A DNA stretch of 64,000 nucleotides from Niabella soli DSM 19437 (GCF_000243115.2 NZ_CP007035.1:2294001-2358000); one strand, 5' to 3'; positions 42,322 to 52,547 are shown, numbered from the stretch's first letter. Notes: generated from the letters alone by a model not told the origin. Translations and numbers: made by a program.

Positions 42322-43485
42322 ATGAAAGGTATTCGTATCGTCATTTTCGCCAGTGCACTATTCGCCTCCTGCACCTCAGGTAAAAATAAAGACAACAAAA
42401 AAGATGATGCACCCAAGCCTTACCAGGTGCTGACCCTGGCGCCCCGGCCGGCCACTACCTATCACGATTATCCCGCTACCATACAGGGGCAACAGGTGGT
42501 GGAGATCCGCCCGATGGTAGATGGTTATTTAGAAAAAATTTATGTGCCGGAGGGGGCAGCCGTAAAAAAAGGACAATTACTCTTTCAGATCAGCAATCCC
42601 CAATATGAACAACAGGTGATTACAGCTAAAGCCGCTATCAAAAGTGCCGAAGCCGATGTAAGCGCCGCACAAATGAACGTGGAGAAAACAAAACCGCTGG
42701 TACAGCAGGATATTATCAGCAAGTACGAATTAGAATCGGCACAATACACTTTAAAAGCAAAAGAGGCGGCCTTAGCCCAGGCAAAAGCAACACTCGCCAA
42801 TGCTCTTACCAATATCGGCTACACCACCATCCGCAGCCCGCAATCAGGTATTATTGGCCTGATCCCTTATAAGATCGGCGCCCTTGTAAGCAGCACCACT
42901 TCCAACCCCCTCACCACCTTATCAAACAATTCCAATATATACGCCTATTTTTCATTAAATGAAAAACAACTGTTGGGCTTTACCAGCCGGCACGCAGGCA
43001 ATACCATGCAGGAAAAACTCATGAGCCTTCCGCCGGTGAACCTCGTTCTTGCCGACGGAACGCTGTACAGTGAAACAGGCAAAATTGAGACCGCCAGCGG
43101 CTCTATTACCACCGCCACCGGAACCATCACGTTTAAAGGTACATTTCCCAACCCCGGCGGCGTCATACAAAATGGTGCCAGCGCCACCGTGCGCATCCCG
43201 CGCAGCGAAACAGCAGCACTGTTGATCCCGCAAAGTGCCACCTTCGAATTGCAGGACAAGCGCCTCGTGTACAGGCTCACTTCCGACAACAAGGTGATCA
43301 GCACGGCCATTACGTCCACTGCCACTCCGGACGGTCGATTCCTGATCATTCAAAATGGGTTAAACAAGGGCGACCGCATCGTGTTGAATGGCTTCAACCT
43401 GAAAGACGGCACCGTGGTTATTCCCAGGCCTGTAAATACGGATAGTCTTTATAATTTAAAAGACACCCTGCAAAATAATCTCTGA
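42322..43485 (+). CDS. RND efflux periplasmic adaptor (membrane fusion lipoprotein)
   Basis: 387 residues from ATG 42322 (MKGIRIVIFASALFASC, lipobox Cys17). An in-frame ATG at 42274 adds 16 residues and is possible. The parts are in family order: an N-terminal beta strand region, a lipoyl half (GQQVVEIRPMVDGYLEKIYVPEGAAVKKGQLLFQI), a coiled-coil hairpin (about 80-150; AAIKSAEADVSAAQMNVEKTKPLVQ), the second lipoyl half (TTIRSPQSGIIGLIPYKIGALV) and the beta-barrel plus membrane-proximal domains. It bridges the inner-membrane pump to the outer-membrane channel. It overlaps the pump gene by 1 bp. Confidence 0.95.
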   Translation: MKGIRIVIFASALFASCTSGKNKDNKKDDAPKPYQVLTLAPRPATTYHDYPATIQGQQVVEIRPMVDGYLEKIYVPEGAAVKKGQLLFQISNPQYEQQVITAKAAIKSAEADVSAAQMNVEKTKPLVQQDIISKYELESAQYTLKAKEAALAQAKATLANALTNIGYTTIRSPQSGIIGLIPYKIGALVSSTTSNPLTTLSNNSNIYAYFSLNEKQLLGFTSRHAGNTMQEKLMSLPPVNLVLADGTLYSETGKIETASGSITTATGTITFKGTFPNPGGVIQNGASATVRIPRSETAALLIPQSATFELQDKRLVYRLTSDNKVISTAITSTATPDGRFLIIQNGLNKGDRIVLNGFNLKDGTVVIPRPVNTDSLYNLKDTLQNNL

Positions 43486-46400
43486 TGTTAAAGCGATTTA
43501 TAGAACGACCCGTATTGAGTACCGTGATATCAGTGCTCATTGTATTGTTGGGTGTGCTGGGCGTATTAAAGCTTCCCATAGAGCAATATCCCTACATTTC
43601 CCCGCCTACGGTTCAAGTAAACGCCACTTATAGCGGCGCCAATACCGACGCGGTTTTAAAAAGCGTTATCATCCCGCTGGAGCAGCAGATAAACGGAGTA
43701 GAGGGCATGACCTACATGACGTCCACCGCTACTAATGAAGGCACCGCCAACATCAGCATTTTTTTTGATGTGGGCCGCGACCCCGACCAGGCCGCAGTAG
43801 ATGTACAAAACCGGATCTCCGCCGCCACCGGTAAATTGCCGCAGTCCGTTATACAAAACGGGATCACGGTGCGCAAACAACAAACCAGTAACGTATTGAT
43901 CATTTCGGTTTACTCCGATAAAAAAGATTATGATCAAACCTTTTTGCAGAACTACGCTGCCATCAATCTTATCCCGCAATTGCAGCGGGTAAACGGCGTG
44001 GGAGGCGCCAACGTTTTTGGAAACGTAATGACCTATGCCATGCGCATCTGGCTAAAACCGGATGTGATGTCCGTGTACGGCGTTACCCCTGCTGATGTTT
44101 CTACGGCGCTTGCAGAACAAAATGTAAATGCAGCCCCCGGCGTGTTCGGGCAAAATTCGAACCAACCTTTTCAATATGTAATAACTTATACCGGCACCCT
44201 GGTTACCACGGATGATTTCGGCAATATCATTATTAAATCGATGGGCAACGGGCAGTACCTCCGCCTGAAAGATATTGCCCGCGTGGAACTGGGCGCGCAA
44301 ACCTATACCGGATCTACCGCCACTAATGGAAAACCCTCGTTGGGCATCGCTATCAGTCAAACGCCGGGATCTAATGCACGGGATGTGATCATCAATTGTA
44401 AAACCGTTGTGGAGCAGGCGGCCAAAGCCTTTCCGGATGGCGTTAAATTTATTTACCTGGTAGATATCAATACTTTCCTCAGCGCCTCCATCACCAAAGT
44501 AGTGCATACGCTGGTAGAATGTTTCCTGCTGGTATTTTTGGTGATCCTTATTTTCCTGCAGGACGTCCGTTCTACCATCATCCACGGCATCTCCGTTCCG
44601 GTTTCCATCATTGGCACCTTCTTTTTTCTTTATCTGTTCGGGTTCAGTGTAAACCTGCTGACCCTTTTTGCACTGGTACTGGCCATCGGCATCGTGGTGG
44701 ATGATGCCATTGTAGTGGTAGAGGCCGTGCACGCCAAACTGGAACATGGCTACACGTCGCCACGAAAAGCAGCCATTGATGCCATGCACGAAATAGCACC
44801 GGCTATTATTTCCATCACTCTGGTAATGGCATCGGTGTTTTTACCGGTTACTTTTGTTACGGGATCGGCGGGCGTTTTTTATCGGCAGTTTGGTATTACG
44901 CTGGCCATCGCCATTATGATCTCCGCGTTAAATGCATTGACCCTTTGTCCGGCTCTCGCCGCCATGTTCTTAAAGCCTCCCGCCCATATACAGGATACCC
45001 CCGAAGGAGAAAAGAGGAGCTGGGGCAAACGCTTTGGAACCGCTTTTAACGCCGGCTATGGCGTGCTGGTAACCAAGTACACTAAAGGCGTGCACTACCT
45101 GGCCAAAAGAGCCGGACTTGTTTTTGTAATTATTTTGATTTTTGCAGCGGCATTCCTCCTGCTGATGAAAACCACGCCTACCAGTTTTGTGCCGAGTGAG
45201 GATATGGGGACTATTTTCGTAAATGTAACATTGCCACCGGGCTCTACCATGGAACGCGTGCGGGAAGTGGATGCACAGGTAGACAGCGTGGTGCACAAAC
45301 TGCCCCAGGTAGCCGCCACCATGCGTATGATGGGTCGTAACTTTATTGCAGGCAGCGGTTCCTCTTATGGAATGGTGATCATCCGGCTAAAGCCCTGGGA
45401 TGAGCGACCGGGCGTTTCGGATAAGGATCTGATCAAAAAACTAATTAAGTCTACTGCATTTATCACGGGCGCCAAGATCACTTTTATGCAGCAGCCTACC
45501 ATTTCAGGCTTCGGAACCAGCGGGGGCTTTACCTTTCAGCTACAGGACCGGGCCGCACATTCCACGGCTGATTTTTATAAGGTAGGGCAAAATTTCTTAA
45601 ACGAATTGAGCAAACGGCCGGAGATACAATATGCCGCTACCTCATTCAATCCCAATTTTCCGCAATATCTTTTATCCGTAAATGTTGCCAAATGTAAAGA
45701 TGCCGGCATTCCTGCTACCACCATATTAAGCACCATGGGTGTCTTTTATGGCAGCGCTTACGTCAGCAACTTTAATGAATTTGGCCAGCAATACCAGGTG
45801 ATCCTGCAAGCCGCCCCCAGTTATACCGCCAGCACCCAGGGGCTTAACAATATTATGGTGCGCGCCAGTGATGGGTCTATGAACCCGATTTCGGAATATA
45901 TCACTTTAAAAAGAATTTACGGACCCGAATCCGTAACCCGTTTCAACATGTATAATTCCATGTCGGTAAACGGCTCGCCCAACAGCGGCTACAGTACCGG
46001 GCAATCCTTAAAGGCTATTTCAGAAGAAGCCGCAAAAACGCTGCCGCCGGGTTATAGTTTTGAATATTCCGGCATCAGCCGTGAAGAACAAAACAGCGGA
46101 TCGCAAACCATTTATGTATTTATATTAAGTCTGGTTTTTGTGTACCTGCTCCTAAGTGCTTTATATGAAAGTTACCTGTTGCCCTTTGCTGTGTTGCTTT
46201 CATTACCGGTAGGGTTAACAGGCGTTTTTGTATTTGCAAAATTGTTCGGGCTCGATAACAATATTTACATGCAGATCTCCATGATCATGCTGATCGGCCT
46301 GTTGGCAAAAAACGCCATCCTTATTGTAGAGTTTGCGCTGGAACGCCGCCAGAACGGGATGGGCCTGCTGGAATCTGCACTTGAAGGCGCAAAAGCAAGA

Positions 46401-46658
46401 CTGCGCCCCATTTTAATGACCTCCTTTGCGTTTATCCTGGGTCTAATGCCTTTAATTTTTGCGTCCGGTGTAGGCGCTTATGGCAACCGTTCCATCGGCA
46501 CGGGCGCCATCGGCGGTATGCTATTCGGAACGGTATTGGGCGTATTTGTAATACCTGCCTTATACATCGTGTTCCAGGGACTACAGGAAAGAATAAAAAC
46601 AAATAAATACGATGAGCACGGGGAACTCATTACCGATCCTGAAAATAACAGTAAATAA
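43485..46658 (+). CDS. RND efflux transporter, inner-membrane permease (HAE1 family, AcrB-like)
   Basis: 1057 residues, the standard length. The start is MLKRFIERPVLSTVISVLIVLLGVLGV. Hallmarks of HAE1 pumps are visible: PTVQVNATYSGANTDAV in the porter domain, the TM4 proton-relay region LFALVLAIGIVVDDAIVVVEAV with Asp-Asp, and LIGLLAKNAILIVEFA in TM10 with the key Lys. Twelve membrane segments and two large periplasmic loops are present. It exports hydrophobic compounds using the proton gradient. Its ATG overlaps the adaptor's stop codon. No transcriptional regulator lies beside the operon. Confidence 0.97.
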   Translation: MLKRFIERPVLSTVISVLIVLLGVLGVLKLPIEQYPYISPPTVQVNATYSGANTDAVLKSVIIPLEQQINGVEGMTYMTSTATNEGTANISIFFDVGRDPDQAAVDVQNRISAATGKLPQSVIQNGITVRKQQTSNVLIISVYSDKKDYDQTFLQNYAAINLIPQLQRVNGVGGANVFGNVMTYAMRIWLKPDVMSVYGVTPADVSTALAEQNVNAAPGVFGQNSNQPFQYVITYTGTLVTTDDFGNIIIKSMGNGQYLRLKDIARVELGAQTYTGSTATNGKPSLGIAISQTPGSNARDVIINCKTVVEQAAKAFPDGVKFIYLVDINTFLSASITKVVHTLVECFLLVFLVILIFLQDVRSTIIHGISVPVSIIGTFFFLYLFGFSVNLLTLFALVLAIGIVVDDAIVVVEAVHAKLEHGYTSPRKAAIDAMHEIAPAIISITLVMASVFLPVTFVTGSAGVFYRQFGITLAIAIMISALNALTLCPALAAMFLKPPAHIQDTPEGEKRSWGKRFGTAFNAGYGVLVTKYTKGVHYLAKRAGLVFVIILIFAAAFLLLMKTTPTSFVPSEDMGTIFVNVTLPPGSTMERVREVDAQVDSVVHKLPQVAATMRMMGRNFIAGSGSSYGMVIIRLKPWDERPGVSDKDLIKKLIKSTAFITGAKITFMQQPTISGFGTSGGFTFQLQDRAAHSTADFYKVGQNFLNELSKRPEIQYAATSFNPNFPQYLLSVNVAKCKDAGIPATTILSTMGVFYGSAYVSNFNEFGQQYQVILQAAPSYTASTQGLNNIMVRASDGSMNPISEYITLKRIYGPESVTRFNMYNSMSVNGSPNSGYSTGQSLKAISEEAAKTLPPGYSFEYSGISREEQNSGSQTIYVFILSLVFVYLLLSALYESYLLPFAVLLSLPVGLTGVFVFAKLFGLDNNIYMQISMIMLIGLLAKNAILIVEFALERRQNGMGLLESALEGAKARLRPILMTSFAFILGLMPLIFASGVGAYGNRSIGTGAIGGMLFGTVLGVFVIPALYIVFQGLQERIKTNKYDEHGELITDPENNSK

Positions 46659-46752
46659 TATTTTTTAGCCGGCAGTAATGCTACTATCAGCTTCCTTGTG
46701 TCACTCACTTCAGCTTCAGTGCACAACCGAGCAATACAAAACAAATCAAGGA

Positions 46753-48138
46753 ATGAAACCTGCAACCGCACTATATAAATTAACAGGAATTGTTTTGGCA
46801 ATCGCCTTGCTTCCCGCCTGTAAGGTTACGCAGCCTTACAACTCCTCAAAAAATATAAGCGATCAGTTATACCGCGGTCCGGCAACCAACGACACCACCA
46901 CTATTGCAACCCTGCCCTGGAAAGAATTATTCACCGACACCAAACTTCAGGCGCTGATTGAAGAAGGCTTACATAATAACCTGGACCTAAAGGTGGCTTT
47001 GGCAAGAATGGAGGCCGCACGGGCCAATTTAAACCAGGCCAACCTGGCCTATCTGCCTTCCCTGCAGGCCAATGCCAGTGCAGGGTTCTATAAACCTTCG
47101 GGCGTTCAAAATATTGCAAAACAGGTAGATCAGCTTTACCTCAGCTCTAGCTGGCAGGTAGATGTCTGGGGAAAATTAAAAAGCCTGAAACGTGCAGCCC
47201 TCGCTGCTTTTCTGCAAAGCGATGCTTACAAAAGGGCCGTACAAACACAACTGGTGGCTAACATCGCCTCCGGATACTACGCGTTAATGGCCTATGATGC
47301 AGAACTGAGCCTGACGCTGGCTACCCTTCAGAACCGGAAAGAAGATGTAAAGACCATGCAGCTTCTAAAAGACGGGGATGTGGTTACCGGCGCAGCAGTG
47401 GTCCAAAGCGCCGCCAATCAATATTCTGTTGAAGTGACCATCCCTGACATTAAACAAAACATCCGGCAAACGGAGAACCTCATCTGCAATCTTATCGGTC
47501 GCAACCCCGGACCAGTGGATCGGGACAGTTTAGCTAATGATCCCATACCCACCAACCTGTCCACCGGCCTGCCCGCGCAATTACTCGCCAACCGCCCGGA
47601 TGTGCAGCAGGCAGAGTACCAGTTACGCAATGCTTTTGAAATAGTAAACGTAGCACGCACCTATTTTTATCCCTCCCTTACCATCACCGGGCAGGCAGGG
47701 CTGTACAATACCGGTATTAAAAATTTCTTCAACGGCTCTTCGTTTCTTGCTAATATTATCGGGGGCCTTACGCAACCCATCTTCAATAATGGGCTGAATA
47801 AACAACGCCTTGCCGTTGCCAAAGCACAACAAAAGGAATATGCCGCCGATTTTCAAAAAGCATTATTGAATGCGGGCATGGAAGTATCCAATGCGCTCTA
47901 TCAATACCAGGCAGCAGCCGATAAGAAAGCTGCCCGTACGCAGCAACTGGAGAATCTTGAAAAAGCCGTTTCCTTTACCAAGCAATTATTAAAATACTCC
48001 AACAAGGCGAACTATACCGATGTGCTCACTTCCGAGCAAAGCCTGCTGGCGGCGCAGTTAAGCAGCATCAATGATAAGCTGGAACAGTTGCAGGCTATCG
48101 TGGCACTCTATTCAAGCCTCGGTGGCGGGTGGAAATGA
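46753..48138 (+). CDS. RND efflux outer-membrane factor (NodT/TolC-like lipoprotein)
   Basis: 461 residues from ATG 46753 (MKPATALYKLTGIVLAIALLPAC, lipobox Cys23). The ATG at 46678 would add 25 residues before the signal peptide. The two outer-membrane-efflux domains are visible as long helices and barrel strands: WKELFTDTKLQALIEEGLHNNLDLKVALARMEAARANLNQA and LPAQLLANRPDVQQAEYQLRNAFEIVNVARTYFYPSLTITG. It forms the trimeric outer-membrane channel for the pump. It is the third gene of the operon, 94 bp after the permease. Confidence 0.95.
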   Translation: MKPATALYKLTGIVLAIALLPACKVTQPYNSSKNISDQLYRGPATNDTTTIATLPWKELFTDTKLQALIEEGLHNNLDLKVALARMEAARANLNQANLAYLPSLQANASAGFYKPSGVQNIAKQVDQLYLSSSWQVDVWGKLKSLKRAALAAFLQSDAYKRAVQTQLVANIASGYYALMAYDAELSLTLATLQNRKEDVKTMQLLKDGDVVTGAAVVQSAANQYSVEVTIPDIKQNIRQTENLICNLIGRNPGPVDRDSLANDPIPTNLSTGLPAQLLANRPDVQQAEYQLRNAFEIVNVARTYFYPSLTITGQAGLYNTGIKNFFNGSSFLANIIGGLTQPIFNNGLNKQRLAVAKAQQKEYAADFQKALLNAGMEVSNALYQYQAAADKKAARTQQLENLEKAVSFTKQLLKYSNKANYTDVLTSEQSLLAAQLSSINDKLEQLQAIVALYSSLGGGWK

Positions 48139-48140
48139 TG

Positions 48141-48210
48141 GCTGGCCGGGAAGCCGGAAATACGGGAAGATGTTGTTTCTAACTTGCCGCTTTTGCGCCT
48201 TCCCGGCAGC
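48141..48210. repeat. GCCGGGAAG element, copy 2, with inverted ends
   Basis: It starts 3 bp after the stop codon of the outer-membrane factor. GCTGGCCGGGAAG (48141-48153) pairs with CTTCCCGGCAGC (48199-48210) with one bulge. The 5' part repeats the element at 41956. Confidence 0.7.
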
Positions 48211-48332
48211 ATTACTTTAACGGCTCTTACGAATAGCTATAGACCATAATAGCCAACTACTAAGCTATTTTATCTCTCCGCTAGAAAATATGCCTATTTT
48301 TTTCGAATATTATATTCTGAAAAAAATCATTT

Positions 48333-49838
48333 ATGCGTACCCTGTTTTTTACCGCTACCGTACTGGCCCTGGCCGTTACCATTGTTGCTTTTATTCATAC
48401 CAAACAATGGCAGTCGAAATTTGTGCAGGTCAATCCAGACGGCAGTCTGCATTACACTCCTGATGGGCGCGGCAACATCCTGCCCGACTTCAGCCGGGTT
48501 GGTTATAAAACCGGGAATGTGCCCATCCCGGATGTGCCCATGGTTCAAACCATCGCGCCCGGACCCGATGCAGCAGCGGCGATACAAAAAGCAATTGATG
48601 ATCTTTCAAAAAGACCACTGGCGGCCAACGGTTTTCGCGGCGCCATTTTATTAAAAAAAGGAACCTACTCCATCCCGGGCAATATTAAGATCAGCGCCAG
48701 CGGTATTGTATTACGTGGCGAAGGAGCGGAAACGATATTAGTGGCCCAAGGAAATAATAGAAGAGCCCTGATCAACGTTTCCGGAACGGGCGATATAAAA
48801 GAAGTAAAAGACACCCGCACGGCCCTTACAGACAACTATGTGCCGGTAGGGGCAAAATCCTTTACCGTGGCCAATGCCGCGGCATTTAAACCGGGTGACG
48901 CCATCATTGTTCACTGGGCAGCCAAACAGCAATGGATCGAAGACCTGAAGATGAACCAGATCGAGGCACGGCCGGGCACCAAACAATGGCAGGCATCAGA
49001 ATATGATTTTAAATTTCAGCGGACCGTTACAAAAGTCTCCGGCAATACGGTGTTCACAGACAATCCGGTGGTAATGGCAATGGAATCAAAATATAATACC
49101 GCCGAAATCTATAAATATACTTTTGATGGCCGGATAACAAATGTAGGCGTGGAAAACCTGTACTGTGCCTCCGCTTATACTTCGGACACATCAGAAGAAC
49201 ATTCCTGGGATGCCGTATTGTTTAATAAAATAGAGAACGGATGGGTCCGGAACGTAACGGCCCGGTATTTTGCTTATTCCTGCGTGAACCTGGGCGGACT
49301 GGCCAAAAATATAACCGTGACGGATTGTTATTGCTTTGACCACAAATCGATCATTACCGGGGGCCGGCGTTATTCTTTTAACAATGGTGGCCAGCAGAAC
49401 CTTTTCATGAACTGCAAAGCAAAAGATGGCCGGCATGATTATGTAACCGGTGCAAAAGTTTGCGGGCCGAATGTTTTTTATAATTGCACGGCATCTGTTA
49501 CCCATGCAGATATTGGCCCTCACCATCGCTGGGCGATGGGGACTTTATATGACAATATTGTTACAGATGGTGAAATCAATATCCAGGACCGCGGCAATTG
49601 GGGCAGCGGGCACGGATGGTCGGGCGTTAACCAGATCCTTTGGAATTGCACCGCAAAAAAAGCCACTGTACAAAATCCCTGGGTATCCGGTAAAAATTAT
49701 TGTATCGGGCTTAAAGGGCAAAAAGCAGCCGGAAGACTGGCGGGCAGACCTGAGGGTGTGTGGGAAGGTCAAAACCAGGTTGGGTTGGAACTAAAGTCCT
49801 TATACGCAGCGCAGCTCAAAGCAAGAAAAGACCTATAA
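48333..49838 (+). CDS. Right-handed beta-helix protein, pectate-lyase-superfamily-like (paralogue of the gene at 59005)
   Basis: 501 residues with an N-terminal hydrophobic signal (TLFFTATVLALAVTIVAF). The mature protein is a single-stranded beta-helix of the pectate_lyase_3 style: AAAIQKAIDDLSKRPLAANGFRGAILLKKGTYSIPG (typical first turns), then many short strands. The C-terminal part has GPHHRWAMGTLYDN and RGNWGSGHGWSGV, both repeated in the paralogue. No classical polygalacturonase Asp pair is seen, so it is more likely a lyase or binding helix. It is the only plus-strand gene in the carbohydrate locus and converges on GH105. Confidence 0.7.
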   Translation: MRTLFFTATVLALAVTIVAFIHTKQWQSKFVQVNPDGSLHYTPDGRGNILPDFSRVGYKTGNVPIPDVPMVQTIAPGPDAAAAIQKAIDDLSKRPLAANGFRGAILLKKGTYSIPGNIKISASGIVLRGEGAETILVAQGNNRRALINVSGTGDIKEVKDTRTALTDNYVPVGAKSFTVANAAAFKPGDAIIVHWAAKQQWIEDLKMNQIEARPGTKQWQASEYDFKFQRTVTKVSGNTVFTDNPVVMAMESKYNTAEIYKYTFDGRITNVGVENLYCASAYTSDTSEEHSWDAVLFNKIENGWVRNVTARYFAYSCVNLGGLAKNITVTDCYCFDHKSIITGGRRYSFNNGGQQNLFMNCKAKDGRHDYVTGAKVCGPNVFYNCTASVTHADIGPHHRWAMGTLYDNIVTDGEINIQDRGNWGSGHGWSGVNQILWNCTAKKATVQNPWVSGKNYCIGLKGQKAAGRLAGRPEGVWEGQNQVGLELKSLYAAQLKARKDL

Positions 49839-49860
49839 GGTTTTAAAAACCTTATAGGTC
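49830..49860. terminator. 11-bp hairpin terminator between convergent genes
   Basis: GACCTATAAGG pairs perfectly with CCTTATAGGTC over a 9-nt loop. It contains the stop codon of the beta-helix gene and lies 7 bp from the stop of the convergent GH105 gene. Confidence 0.85.
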
Positions 49861-49867
49861 TTTACGC

Positions 49868-51007
49868 CTAGCGCAGCAATGCTGTCGCGCACCACAACAA
49901 CGGCGCCTGTCCGTGCAAATCACCGGTATTACGTTTACGGTCCAGATAATATTGATGATCATTTTTCTTGTTGGTACCTTCGCACACATCCGTAATATCA
50001 TTATCGGAATTGATATATCTGATCAAAGAAAGCCATGCTTTACGTGCTGCGGGTGCATACACTTTCTTGTCCAGCCAGCCCTCTTTTACACCCGTTATAA
50101 ACGCACAGGTAAACATTCCCGTAGCTGAAGTTTCCTTCCATGAAGCCGGGTCATCAATGAGCTGACGCCACATCCCATCTTCCGCCTGGTATTTCAATAA
50201 GGTGGCCATCATTTTTTTATAGCCCGTCATGATCCGTTCCCGGTTCGGGTTGTTCTTTGGCAATGAACGTAGCAATTCGCTCATCCCTACTGCCATCCAA
50301 CCATCGCCCCTGCCCCAGAAGTAGGGCACATCCGGCGCATGATAAAACAAACCGTTGGGCTGCTGCAGCGAATCGAGATAAAAAACCATTTCTTTAGCGG
50401 CTCGGTTAATATATTTCTGATCGCCGGTTGCACGGTAGGCCTGCGCCTGAACCGCCGTGATCATGAACATATCATCAATCCACAAACGCGTTTGCCAGGT
50501 AAGCCCTTTGTCATAAAAGCGATGCGATTCAGCCGTTACACGCTTTCCTTCGGGCGGACCCCATTGTTTATCAGCCATTGTTTTCCCTATTTTCAGGTAA
50601 CGCGGGTCTTTTGTTTGCATATATAATTCTAAAGGCACCGCGCCAAATACGGTATAGTCCACGTGATCCGGTACGGGGATTAGCGTGTCCTGGCTGCCCA
50701 ATAACGGTTCAAAACGTTCGGCTAATTGTTTCGTCAGCATTTTGTTTCCCGTCTGTTTTGCAAAGATCAAGGCGCCATACCAGGCGCAGGTTTCAGGGTA
50801 AATGATCACTTTCGGCGGCCGCGCGGTGTTAAACCCAGCATGCGGCGAGGCCACAAACCGGGCGGCGATCCGGTCACCGATCTCTTTTGGAGAGGTGCCC
50901 TGTGGCCAGCTTTTAAATTCATCAATTTTTGAAGATTGTGCATAAACCGTTGCGCTTCCAGATAGAACAGAAACAGCGGTTGCGAGCAAGAGGTGAACTG
51001 TTTTCAT
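49868..51007 (-). CDS. GH105 unsaturated rhamnogalacturonyl / glucuronyl hydrolase
   Basis: 379 residues with a signal peptide (ATAVSVLSGSATVYAQ). Enzymes of this family hydrolyse the 4,5-unsaturated uronic acid left at chain ends by polysaccharide lyases. The (alpha/alpha)6 barrel motifs are present: WQTRLWIDDMFM with catalytic-type Asp178/Asp179, YFWGRGDGWMAVGMSELL, and GMWRQLIDDPASWKETSATGMFTCAF. It points to a pectin- or rhamnogalacturonan-type substrate and implies that a lyase acts upstream. It is the last gene of the run 52548 to 49868, 21 bp after the esterase gene. Confidence 0.9.
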   Translation of the reverse strand: MKTVHLLLATAVSVLSGSATVYAQSSKIDEFKSWPQGTSPKEIGDRIAARFVASPHAGFNTARPPKVIIYPETCAWYGALIFAKQTGNKMLTKQLAERFEPLLGSQDTLIPVPDHVDYTVFGAVPLELYMQTKDPRYLKIGKTMADKQWGPPEGKRVTAESHRFYDKGLTWQTRLWIDDMFMITAVQAQAYRATGDQKYINRAAKEMVFYLDSLQQPNGLFYHAPDVPYFWGRGDGWMAVGMSELLRSLPKNNPNRERIMTGYKKMMATLLKYQAEDGMWRQLIDDPASWKETSATGMFTCAFITGVKEGWLDKKVYAPAARKAWLSLIRYINSDNDITDVCEGTNKKNDHQYYLDRKRNTGDLHGQAPLLWCATALLR

Positions 51008-51028
51008 ATATTTATTTTAGAACTGTTT

Positions 51029-52543
51029 TTATTTTTTGTTAAGGGTTGCACCCGGCCAGTTGTCCGTGCGGAAGGGAGAAGCCGGCAACCCGGCCTTATT
51101 ATACAAACCGGGATGAGGGAAATTGGCCCAGCCAAAACGCACGGCCACAGGCGTTTTCACGCCATCGTTCCATACTACCACGGTATTCCCTTCGATACGC
51201 GCTTCTGCGGGAACAAATTGCTGATCGTTACCGGCAATAGCGAAGCGCGTAAGTCCTTCTTTTCCCGTTTCCAATCCATCACTTGCAAATGAAAAGTAAA
51301 TTTTGACCTTATTTCCTTCGCGCTTCATCGATTGATACAACGGGCCCGAATACGCTACCTGTTTCCCGTAATCCTTTGCCAGCGCCCATAAGGCCAATCG
51401 TTGCCCAACTATTTCTTTATTGCGCGGGTGAATATTCAGCGAATCCCCGGCATCGGTAATTACAGCCATGCCTGTTTTGGGAACCTTTTGACAGGTGAAC
51501 AACTGCGCTTCCCGTATCTCGGGATTTTGTTTATACTGTGGGGCGATCTGTACAAAATAAAAAGGAAAGTCGGATCCCCATTCTTTACGCCAGCTTTTAA
51601 TTAATGCAGGAAATAATTTGCGGTACTGATAAGCCCTGTCGGCATTAGATTCCCCCTGGTACCAGATCACGCCTTTAATTGAAAAAGGGATCAGCGGATG
51701 GATCATTGCATTATACAATTTCGTCGGCGACTTGGAGTTCTTCAATGGATCTACAGGTTTTACAGGCTTCTTGTGTCCTGCAGAATCCTGCTTCCACTGT
51801 TCCAGTGCTGTTTCGTATTGCTTTATATCATTGGGATACTTTTTAATAGCCGATTCATACCGGTCCAGGATCGGCGATAAATCCTTATCGGCTGAAAGCA
51901 CTTCCTTCCTCACCCAGGATTCCGCCGGTGTGCCGCCCCAGGATGAATGAATCAAGCCTACGGGGAAACCGGTCGCCTTTCGTATGTCACGCCCGAAATA
52001 ATACGCCACTGCTGAAAAGCCGGCCGCACTTTGTGGTGTGCAGGCCTGCCAGGTTCCGCTTACATCCTGCACCGGTGCTCCGGCCACTTCCTGCTTTACG
52101 GTAAACAGGCGCAGCAACGGGTCGGTAACTTTTACAACTTCCTGTTCGTAATTGAAAACCCCCGTCCGCCAGCCGGCTCCTTTTGCTAAAGGAAATTCCA
52201 TATTCGATTGCCCTGAGCAGAACCATACTTCTCCCAATAATACATTTTGAACCGATAGCTGATTTTGTCCTTTAAAGGTGATGGTGTAAGGGCCACCCGC
52301 TGCGATGGTTTTAACCGAAACCTTCCAGCTACCCTGCCTGTCGGCGGTAACACTTACCGGTTGCCGGTTCCAGCTACAGGTAATCATTACTTTTTCACCA
52401 GCATCCGCCCAACCCCAAAGCGTAACCGTGCTGCGCTGTTCCAGCACCATATTATCGGCAATCAACGCAGGCAATTTAATTTCGGCTTTGACAATGGCAC
52501 TCAAACAAAATTGAGCGAATAACAACATACACAACCTTCGCAT
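51029..52543 (-). CDS. Sialate O-acetylesterase-like carbohydrate esterase (SGNH/SASA fold)
   Basis: 504 residues with a signal peptide (about 1-20). After a short beta domain (LPALIADNMVLEQRSTVTLWGWADAGE) the catalytic SASA domain begins with EVWFCSGQSNMEFPL (nucleophile Ser113). The oxyanion and second blocks are HSSWGGTPAESW and GVIWYQGESNADRAYQYRKLFPALI; LNIHPRNKEIVGQRLALWAL holds the catalytic His. These enzymes remove acetyl groups from glycans, including plant polysaccharides. It is 4 bp downstream of the GH29 gene, thus in the same operon. Confidence 0.9.
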   Translation of the reverse strand: MRRLCMLLFAQFCLSAIVKAEIKLPALIADNMVLEQRSTVTLWGWADAGEKVMITCSWNRQPVSVTADRQGSWKVSVKTIAAGGPYTITFKGQNQLSVQNVLLGEVWFCSGQSNMEFPLAKGAGWRTGVFNYEQEVVKVTDPLLRLFTVKQEVAGAPVQDVSGTWQACTPQSAAGFSAVAYYFGRDIRKATGFPVGLIHSSWGGTPAESWVRKEVLSADKDLSPILDRYESAIKKYPNDIKQYETALEQWKQDSAGHKKPVKPVDPLKNSKSPTKLYNAMIHPLIPFSIKGVIWYQGESNADRAYQYRKLFPALIKSWRKEWGSDFPFYFVQIAPQYKQNPEIREAQLFTCQKVPKTGMAVITDAGDSLNIHPRNKEIVGQRLALWALAKDYGKQVAYSGPLYQSMKREGNKVKIYFSFASDGLETGKEGLTRFAIAGNDQQFVPAEARIEGNTVVVWNDGVKTPVAVRFGWANFPHPGLYNKAGLPASPFRTDNWPGATLNKK

Positions 52544-52547
52544 AGTT

